From DATJGS01 sp035494735 (GTDB lineage Bacteria; Eisenbacteria; RBG-16-71-46): a stretch of 64,000 bases of DNA. Both the position numbers and the translations under genes were made by a program. The DNA lies in assembly GCA_035494735.1 (NCBI GenBank), contig DATJGS010000035.1, positions 14,556-78,555 on the forward strand, in the 5' to 3' direction. The notes under the pieces were generated by a model that was given only the letters and a program-made list of their open reading frames with translations, had not been told where the DNA came from and did not search any database. Shown here piece after piece: positions 58,601-64,000 of this stretch (positions within the stretch are counted from its first letter, which is position 1; the number at the start of each line of letters is the position of its first letter).

Positions 58601-60246
58601 TGAAGATGCCATGGCCGCTGCTCGTCGCGTTCGCGGTCGCTGTCGGTCCGGGCGCCGCGTCGGCCCAGGACGAGCACTCGCACGAGGCCGGCGATCTCGG
58701 CCGGGTCGGCCAGGCGCACATGGCCGTGACGTGCAGCCCCGAGACGCAGGCGGACTTCGATCGCGCGCTCGCGCTGCTCCACTCGTTCTTCTACGAGGAG
58801 TCGGACCGCCGGTTCGCGTCGATCGCGGCGCGTGACCCGCGCTGCGCCATGGCGTGGTGGGGCGTCGCCATGAGCCAGTGGCACCCGCTGTGGGAGCCGC
58901 CCGATTCGACGGCGCTCGCGCGCGGCCTCGCCGCCATCTCGCGCGCCGACTCGATCGGCGGCGTCACGGAGCGCGAGCGCGGCTACATCGCGGCGCTCGG
59001 CGCGTTCTACCGTGACTGGCCGCACGTCGGGCACGCGGCCCGCGCGCTGGCGTACGAGCACGCGATGGAGGATCTGCACGCGCGGTTCCCCGCGGATACC
59101 GAGGCCACGATCTTCTACGCGCTCGCGCTGAACGCGACGCTCGACTATCGCGACAAGACGTACGCGCACCAGCGCCACGCCGGCGCGCTGCTCGAACCGA
59201 TCTACGCGAAGCTGCCGGACCATCCGGGCGTCGCGCACTATCTGATCCACAGCGACGACTTCCCGGAGCTCGCCTCGCGCGCGCTGCCGATGGCGCGGCA
59301 CTATGCGGCGATCGCGCCGCACGTGCCTCACGCGCTGCACATGCCGTCGCACATCTTCACGCGGCTCGGTCTGTGGGACGAGTCGATCGCCTCGAATCTG
59401 GCCTCGGCCCAGGCCGGTCGCGAGTACTCGGCCACGCACTACGCCGGCGCCGTCTACTACGACGCGGTCCACGCCTGGGATTACCTCGAGTACGCGTACC
59501 TGCAGAAGGGTCAGGACCGCGAGGCGCGCGCGATCCGCGACAGCGTCGTCGCCATCCGTCGCGTTAGCCACCAGACGCAGTCGTTCTACTACGCCCTGTC
59601 GGCCGTTCCGGCGCGGTACGCCTTGGAGCACCACGCGTGGGGTGAGGCCGCGGCCCTCGAGCTGCCGGCCGGGTGGAACTGGCAGAAGTATCCGTGGACC
59701 GAAGCCACGCTGGTGTTCGCGCGCGGGCTGGGTGCGGCGCGCTCGGCCCAGCCGGACGTCGCGCATGCGGCCATCGCCCGCCTCGCCGCGATCCGCGACG
59801 GCATCCGCATCCCGGCGGTCCTGTTCTGGGCGTCGCAGGTCGAGGCGCAGCGCCGCACGTGCGAGGCCTGGCTCGCGCTCGCCGAGGGACGCGAAAGCGA
59901 CGCGCTGAGCGAAATGCGCGCGGCCGCGGCGCTCGAGGATTCGACGGAGAAGCGGCCGGTCACGCCGGGCGCCGTGCTCCCGGCGCGCGAGCTGCTCGGC
60001 GACATGCTGCTCGCCACGCACCACGCGGCGGACGCGCTCGGCGAATACGAAACGGTGCTCCGCGACTCGCCGGGCCGATTCAACGCGCTGGCCGGTGCCT
60101 CCCGGGCGGCGGGGGAAGCCGGGCAGCGGACGACCGAGATTCGCTACGCCGCGGATCTGCTGACGCTGGCGCGGGACGCGGACGGAGATCGCCCGGAGAT
60201 CACGGCGGCGCGCAACGTGACGCACGGCCGGACGCCCGGCCACTAG
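58597..60246 (+). CDS. Exported TPR-like protein
   Basis: A 549-residue exported protein. The signal peptide ends in ASAQDE (about residue 24). Helical repeats with TPR character follow: AHMAVTCSPETQADFDRALALLHSFFYEESDRRFASIAARDPRCAMAWWG, FYALALNATLDY and LGEYETVLRDSPGRFNALAGASRAAGEAG. His-rich conserved stretches (HYLIHSDDFPELA, APHVPHALHMPSHIFTRLGLWDES) recur in a widespread uncharacterised family. It may bind metal (inference). It is coupled by ATGA to the FMN reductase and ends at a convergent terminator shared with dps. Confidence 0.8.
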   Translation: MMKMPWPLLVAFAVAVGPGAASAQDEHSHEAGDLGRVGQAHMAVTCSPETQADFDRALALLHSFFYEESDRRFASIAARDPRCAMAWWGVAMSQWHPLWEPPDSTALARGLAAISRADSIGGVTERERGYIAALGAFYRDWPHVGHAARALAYEHAMEDLHARFPADTEATIFYALALNATLDYRDKTYAHQRHAGALLEPIYAKLPDHPGVAHYLIHSDDFPELASRALPMARHYAAIAPHVPHALHMPSHIFTRLGLWDESIASNLASAQAGREYSATHYAGAVYYDAVHAWDYLEYAYLQKGQDREARAIRDSVVAIRRVSHQTQSFYYALSAVPARYALEHHAWGEAAALELPAGWNWQKYPWTEATLVFARGLGAARSAQPDVAHAAIARLAAIRDGIRIPAVLFWASQVEAQRRTCEAWLALAEGRESDALSEMRAAAALEDSTEKRPVTPGAVLPARELLGDMLLATHHAADALGEYETVLRDSPGRFNALAGASRAAGEAGQRTTEIRYAADLLTLARDADGDRPEITAARNVTHGRTPGH

Positions 60247-60260
60247 GTCGAGCGCGTTGC

Positions 60261-60303
60261 GCTCCGTGAAGGCGACCGCCGGGGCGGCGGCGCTTCACGG
60301 AGC
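60261..60303 (+). terminator. Bidirectional hairpin between the TPR gene and dps
   Basis: GCTCCGTGAAG (60261-60271) pairs with CTTCACGGAGC (60293-60303), with a nested CCGCC/GGCGG pair in the loop. It lies between the convergent stops at 60246 and 60322. No long T-run is present. Confidence 0.7.
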
Positions 60304-60321
60304 GGACGCCGGCGGACGCGG

Positions 60322-60834
60322 CTAGGCGCGTCCCTGCACGTGCGCCTCGACGAACCACAGCCACTTGTCGACGCCGCGCGCGATCTCGGTGCAGATGTCG
60401 GCGGCGACCGCGTCCTCGAGTTCGTCCGTCTCCTGGATCGCGAAGCGAACGCGGCTGCCGAACGCGGCCAGCGCCGCGCTCAGGTTCTTCACGTGCTCCT
60501 CGCCCGACGAGATCGTGATCGGATACTCGTCCAGCTCGGAACGCTCGGCGATTTCACGGGCGGTGCCGACCGCGACCGCGCCCAACTGGACGATGCGCTC
60601 GGCGAGCAGATCCGCGTATTCGGTGACGGAGGCATGGATCTCGTCGAACAGCTTGTGCAGCGCGATGAAATTCGGACCTTTGACGTTCCAGTGCGCCTGC
60701 TTGGTCTGGGTCTGCAGATCGATGGCGTCGGCCAGCCGGCGGTTCAGCAGCTCGGCCACCTGTGCGCGTGTGGACTGCTTGAGATCGTTGCGCGTCGCGA
60801 ACGGCGCTTCGGGCGTGGTGGCGGTGGGGTTCAT
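60322..60834 (-). CDS. dps: Dps-family DNA-protecting/ferritin-like protein
   Basis: A 170-residue Dps. Motifs are LNRRLADAIDLQTQTKQAHWNVKGPNFIALHKLFDEIHASVTEYADLLAERI, which holds the inter-subunit ferroxidase His and acidic residues, and a C-terminal HVQGRA preceded by DKWLWFVEAH. Dps dodecamers store iron, use H2O2 and protect DNA in stationary phase. AGGAGA lies 5 bases before the ATG. It is a single gene and is consistent with the RpoS-like sigma elsewhere in the window, but no direct link is seen. Confidence 0.93.
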   Translation of the reverse strand: MNPTATTPEAPFATRNDLKQSTRAQVAELLNRRLADAIDLQTQTKQAHWNVKGPNFIALHKLFDEIHASVTEYADLLAERIVQLGAVAVGTAREIAERSELDEYPITISSGEEHVKNLSAALAAFGSRVRFAIQETDELEDAVAADICTEIARGVDKWLWFVEAHVQGRA

Positions 60835-61080
60835 GGCATTCTCCTGATGATGAGGTGGGGGCGGTGACCGGGTGTCCGGACCGCCGACGGGACGGAGTGT
60901 AGGCCCGCGGGAAGCGCACAACCACCGCCTTCGATGTCGGAACACGCTTCGAGGTTGGCGCGATGCGTTCGGAGCCGGTTGCCTCGCGGCGCGGCCCGGC
61001 GATAGGCTCCCGCTCGACGCGCAGGGCCCCACGGAGTCGTGGGCGGCGCGGATGTGCAGCACGGCCCTCGGAGATCGCCC
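60835..61080 (+). other. Divergent intergenic region between dps and the MoaD-like gene, 246 bases
   Basis: No gene, tRNA or clear operator is seen. Promoters for both genes must lie here, but no convincing -35/-10 pair stands out in the GC-rich sequence. Confidence 0.3.
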
Positions 61081-61368
61081 ATGGCGGAGACCACGAACAT
61101 CACCATCTTCATCCCCGGACCGCTGCGTGCGTATTGCGACGGAGCGTCGGAGCTGGCGGTGTCCGCACGCGACGTCCAGGCGGCGCTCGATGAGATCGAG
61201 CGGCTGCATGCGTCCCTGCACCGCAACGTGTGCGACGAGACGGGCAAAGTGCGTCGTCACCTCAACGTGTTCGTGAACTCGGACAACGTGCGCGACCTCG
61301 AAGGGCTGGCGACGACGCTCGCCCCCGGGGACGTCGTCACGATTCTGCCGGCCGTTTCGGGAGGTTGA
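61081..61368 (+). CDS. MoaD/ThiS-family ubiquitin-fold protein
   Basis: A 95-residue beta-grasp protein. It has TNITIFIPGPLRAYCDGASELAV at the start, HLNVFVNSDNVRDLEGLATTLAPGDVVTILPAVSGG at the end, and the C-terminal Gly-Gly used for activation as thiocarboxylate. It lacks an adjacent MoaE or MoeB gene. The pairing with an Asp-box propeller gene 2 bases downstream is seen in other bacteria, as far as I recall, and suggests a dedicated sulfur carrier rather than the general molybdopterin MoaD. The start at 61081 was chosen as the first ATG before the fold. Confidence 0.88.
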   Translation: MAETTNITIFIPGPLRAYCDGASELAVSARDVQAALDEIERLHASLHRNVCDETGKVRRHLNVFVNSDNVRDLEGLATTLAPGDVVTILPAVSGG

Positions 61369-61370
61369 TC

Positions 61371-62483
61371 ATGGCGGACCGCGTCATTCTTGCGATTGGA
61401 ACGAGGAAGGGTGTCTTCGTCGCCGAGGCCGCGAAGGCGCGGCGCAGCTTCTCGATCCGTGGGCCGTTCGGGCCTGGCGTGCCGGTGTACTCGGCGTTCA
61501 TCGACACGCGCGGCACGCCGCGCATCTACTCGTCGAGTTGCAATCCGTTCTTCGGCATGAAGGTCATGCGCTCGACGGATCTCGGCAAGAGCTTCAAGGA
61601 GACGAAGGCGGCCCCGGCGTTCCCCAAGGACGACGGGCGCGCGCTCAACAACATCTGGTCGCTCGAGGCCGGGCCCGGCAAGAAGGACCTGTGGGCCGGC
61701 GTCGAGCCCGCGTCGCTGTTCCGCAGCGAGGACGGCGGTGACTCCTGGGAGATGGTGCCCGGCATCAGCAATCACGAGCACGCGCGCAAGTGGAGCCCGG
61801 GCGCGGGCGGCCTGTGCATGCACACGATCATCCGCGACGGGAATCGCGTGCACCTCGGCATCTCCACGGGCGGGCACTATCTGAGCGAGGACGGCGGGCA
61901 GACGTTCACCGCCGCGAACAAGGGCGTGGGCGCGGGCTTCGTGCCCGATCCGTATCCCGAGTTCGGCCAGTGCGTGCACAAGATCGTGCGCCACGACGAC
62001 GCGCCGGGCCGCATGTACATGCAGAATCACGGCGGCTGGGGCGAGTGGGAAGGCCCCGGCGGCCCACGGCCGGGCATCGGCGTGCTGCGCAGCGACGACT
62101 ACGGGCACAGCTGGCGCTCGATCGCCGCGGGCCTGCCGTCCGACTTCGGGTTCCCGATCGTCGTGCACCCGCAGGATCCGGACACGGTCTACGTCCTGCC
62201 GCTCGAGCCGGCGACGCGCACGTGTCCCGGCGGGGCGCCGGCGGTGTGGCGCAGCGAAAACGGCGGGGATTCGTGGAAGCGCCTGAGCAAGGGCCTGCCG
62301 AAGAAGTCGAGCTATTTCACCGTGCTGCGTGACGCCATGGAGATCGACGAGACAAAGACGCCCGCGCTGTACTTCGGCACGACCACCGGCCAGCTGTGGA
62401 TGGGGCGGGAAGGCGGCGAAGAGTGGGAGTGCTTGTTCGACTCACTGCCGCCGATCCACTGCGTGAAGGCCGCGATCGTCTGA
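61371..62483 (+). CDS. Asp-box (BNR/sialidase-like) beta-propeller protein paired with MoaD
   Basis: A 370-residue cytoplasmic-looking protein (no signal peptide) with Asp-box repeats SEDGGDSWEMV, SEDGGQTFTAA, RSDDYGHSWRSI and SENGGDSWKRL. The conserved start is DRVILAIGTRKGVFVAEA and the family phrases GAGGLCMHTIIRD and ALYFGTTTGQLWMGREGGEEWE are present. It is annotated elsewhere as exo-alpha-sialidase or glycosyl hydrolase, but the absence of the sialidase Arg triad and export signal argues against that. Cotranslation with the MoaD-like gene suggests that they work together. Confidence 0.84.
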   Translation: MADRVILAIGTRKGVFVAEAAKARRSFSIRGPFGPGVPVYSAFIDTRGTPRIYSSSCNPFFGMKVMRSTDLGKSFKETKAAPAFPKDDGRALNNIWSLEAGPGKKDLWAGVEPASLFRSEDGGDSWEMVPGISNHEHARKWSPGAGGLCMHTIIRDGNRVHLGISTGGHYLSEDGGQTFTAANKGVGAGFVPDPYPEFGQCVHKIVRHDDAPGRMYMQNHGGWGEWEGPGGPRPGIGVLRSDDYGHSWRSIAAGLPSDFGFPIVVHPQDPDTVYVLPLEPATRTCPGGAPAVWRSENGGDSWKRLSKGLPKKSSYFTVLRDAMEIDETKTPALYFGTTTGQLWMGREGGEEWECLFDSLPPIHCVKAAIV

Positions 62484-62640
62484 GGCGGGAGGCTTCGGGC
62501 ACTTTTCTTCGTTCGGCGGGCGCGAGTCGCGCGTAGGATTGATCGGGTGGTGTCGGCCGCCGATCGGCCCGGGTGACGGCCATCGGCGGCAACCGTTGAT
62601 CCGGGGCGCCGACGCGGCGCCCGAGCGCGAGGAGTGCATC

Positions 62641-63297
62641 GTGGCCGAATCGAAGGACGCATCCGTCGCTCCCGGTTCCGCCGTTCCCCGGCGGAGTTTC
62701 CTAGCTCGTGTCGTCGCTCTGGCGGGAGGCGCGGCGTTGCTCGCGCGCTTCCCCAGGCCGGCCAGCGCGGCGACCGCGGACGCGGATCCCTGGATCGGCG
62801 AGATCGCGCTCGTTCCATACACGTTTCCCCCGAAGGGCTGGGCGTTCTGTAACGGCCAGATCCTGGCGATCTCGCAGAATCAGGCGTTGTTCTCGCTGCT
62901 CGGCACCACGTTCGGCGGCGACGGCATCACGACGTTCGCCCTTCCCGACCTTCGCGGTCGCGTGCCCGTCCACCAGGGCCAGGGCCCGGGCCTCTCGAAC
63001 CACACGCTCGGTGAGATCGGCGGCGCGGAAGCCGTGGCGCTGACGACGGCGCAGTTGCCGGCGCACAACCACCCGGCCGCGGGCAGCTCGGCGAATGGCA
63101 CGAGCGACTCGCCGGTGGGCGGAGTCCCGGCGCGCAGCGCCGCCGGCACGCCGGGCTACGCCGCGACGCCCGACTCCTCGCTCGCCGCCGGCGCGATCGG
63201 CAACACGGGGGGCGGACAGAGCCACAACAACCTGCCGCCGTACCTGACGATGAGTTACATCATCGCGCTCGTCGGCATCTACCCGAGCCAGAACTAG
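62641..63297 (+). CDS. Tail-collar (microcystin-dependent protein) domain protein with Tat signal
   Basis: A 218-residue protein. The start is GTG at 62641, set by GAGGAG 6 bases upstream. A Tat signal (RRSFLARVVALAGGAALLARF) spans about residues 18-43. The phage tail collar domain follows: WIGEIALVPYTFPPKGWAFCNGQILAISQNQALFSLLGTTFGGDGITTFALPDLRGRVPVH, then a Gly/Ala-rich spacer and a terminal LTMSYIIALVGIYPSQN. This matches MdpB-type proteins. No other phage gene is present, so it is a cellular surface or extracellular protein, not part of a phage. Confidence 0.88.
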   Translation: MAESKDASVAPGSAVPRRSFLARVVALAGGAALLARFPRPASAATADADPWIGEIALVPYTFPPKGWAFCNGQILAISQNQALFSLLGTTFGGDGITTFALPDLRGRVPVHQGQGPGLSNHTLGEIGGAEAVALTTAQLPAHNHPAAGSSANGTSDSPVGGVPARSAAGTPGYAATPDSSLAAGAIGNTGGGQSHNNLPPYLTMSYIIALVGIYPSQN

Positions 63298-63304
63298 GCC
63301 GAAG

Positions 63305-64000
63305 ATGCGTCCCGCGACCTCCGTGGCTTCGTGGCAGCGCATGGCGATGCTGGCGTGGATCGCGGCCAGTGGGTTCGGCGCCACGCCTGCGTTCGCCCAG
63401 CAGCTGTACTGGCTCGACACGAACTTCGCGGCGCCGGCGCTCCACCGCGCGAACGCCGATGGATCGCAACCGACCGCGATCGCGTTGTTTTCCGGATCCT
63501 TGCCCGAGGCGCTCGCGCTCGACCCGGCGACCGGCCGGCTGTACTGGTGCGAGGCGCGCTTCGCGGGGGCGCGCATCATGAGCGCGCCCGTCACGTTGGC
63601 GACGACGACGCCGGTGCTCTCGGGGCTGAGCAGTCTGCGCGGCCTCGCCGTGCGCCCGGGCGCGTCGCTGTTCTGGACGTCCAGCAATCTCGCGAGCGGC
63701 TCGGCGATCGACAGTCTTCCGCTCGCGGGAGGCCCCGCGCACGCGATCCTCGGACTCGGCGCGGGCGCGAACCCGCGCGCGCTCGTGCTCGACGAAGCGG
63801 CCGGCAAGTTCTACTACGCGGATTTCGATCAGGACGCGATCATGGGCGCGAATCTCGACGGCAGCGGCGCAGGGGTCGTCGTCTCCACGGGCGCGGGGAG
63901 CGGTCCGTACGGGCTGGTCTTCGATACGGCGGCCCGGCGCCTCTACTGGACGGAATTCACGACCGGCCGGTTGCGACGCTTCGACCTGATTGCGCGCGCG
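63305..64000 (+). CDS. YWTD/low-density-lipoprotein-receptor-like propeller protein, N-terminal part (partial)
   Basis: The gene runs out of the window; the frame is open for 232 codons. The start ATG at 63305 is 7 bases after the tail-collar stop. A signal peptide (MAMLAWIAASGFGATPAFA, cleavage near residue 32) precedes propeller repeats of YWTD type: QQLYWLDTNFAAPALHRANADGSQ, ALDPATGRLYWCEA, EAAGKFYYADFDQDAIMGANLDGSG and TAARRLYWTEFTTGRLRR. It is probably secreted, in an operon with the tail-collar protein. Confidence 0.84.
   Translation, partial: MRPATSVASWQRMAMLAWIAASGFGATPAFAQQLYWLDTNFAAPALHRANADGSQPTAIALFSGSLPEALALDPATGRLYWCEARFAGARIMSAPVTLATTTPVLSGLSSLRGLAVRPGASLFWTSSNLASGSAIDSLPLAGGPAHAILGLGAGANPRALVLDEAAGKFYYADFDQDAIMGANLDGSGAGVVVSTGAGSGPYGLVFDTAARRLYWTEFTTGRLRRFDLIARA

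Noticed and set aside
61371..62483. Secreted sialidase
   Set aside because: Asp-box repeats alone do not define sialidase; no signal peptide and no Arg triad were seen.
62641..63297. Prophage remnant
   Set aside because: A tail-collar domain with a Tat signal matches cellular MdpB-like proteins. No integrase, capsid, terminase or att-like repeat is nearby.

Overview
The window is a dense, roughly 70% GC, chromosomal-type bacterial sequence with short intergenic gaps and very frequent ATGA/GTGA stop-start overlaps. No insertion sequence, phage, integrase or CRISPR array was seen. Several exported proteins end in FlgD-like (type IX secretion-like) C-terminal domains, TonB-like and TPR envelope proteins are abundant, and there is an exosortase with an IPTL-type substrate. 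Together these suggest a diderm of the FCB or candidate-phylum kind (Eisenbacteria- or Gemmatimonadota-like). That placement is inference; no rRNA or universal marker is present.

Layout. (1) 1-2476, plus strand: the end of pcm, tRNA-Pro(CGG), acylphosphatase, an RpoS/RpoD-like sigma factor and apt. (2) 2487-24436, minus strand, almost unbroken: ApbE flavin transferase; then, after a 0.45-kb gap, a redox/envelope set (haem-like lipoprotein, outer-membrane protein, dihaem hydrazine-synthase-alpha-like lipoprotein, TlpA thioredoxin, DUF4266, DUF3570, NHL-propeller protein); then a lipoprotein, two outer-membrane proteins and a translationally coupled envelope-machine operon (coiled-coil protein, 1664-aa TPR protein, TPR lipoprotein, 150-aa protein, TonB/AgmX-like transducer); then a dihaem cytochrome and a hypothetical exported protein. 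(3) 24501-28689: a molybdate regulator-modABC operon diverging from an oxyanion-type porin. (4) 28708-32476: a lipoprotein, a YbaY-META protein and a TMTC-like membrane TPR protein.

(5) 32477-37172: a long structured leader followed by a tightly coupled operon of an acyl-CoA-dehydrogenase-like flavoprotein, an OsmC-fold protein lacking its cysteines, a PhnD-like binding protein without a signal peptide, a MetE-core methyltransferase with all zinc ligands, and an O-methyltransferase. I do not recognise this combination as a described pathway; it is the best candidate here for a new system, perhaps organosulfur or methyl salvage. (6) 37231-43230: a PQQ-like propeller, a DUF2911 protein, an exosortase-H-like protein with a membrane partner, a HupE-like protein and, convergent, a protein with an IPTL-CTERM-like tail. 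(7) 43589-50430: a secreted phospholipase-D-fold protein, a YncE-like propeller, a DinB protein and an ABC exporter.

(8) 50751-54394: a NirK-cytochrome c nitrite reductase, a small Cys protein, NnrS and DinB. (9) 54402-56695: DoxX, an ECF42-type sigma factor and its DGPF/YCII partner, with a plausible ECF42 promoter. (10) 57277-64000: a CHRD protein, an FMN reductase, a TPR protein, Dps, a MoaD-like protein with an Asp-box propeller, a tail-collar protein and the start of a further propeller gene that runs off the window.

Products were assigned by eye from motifs and family memory. No database search was run.
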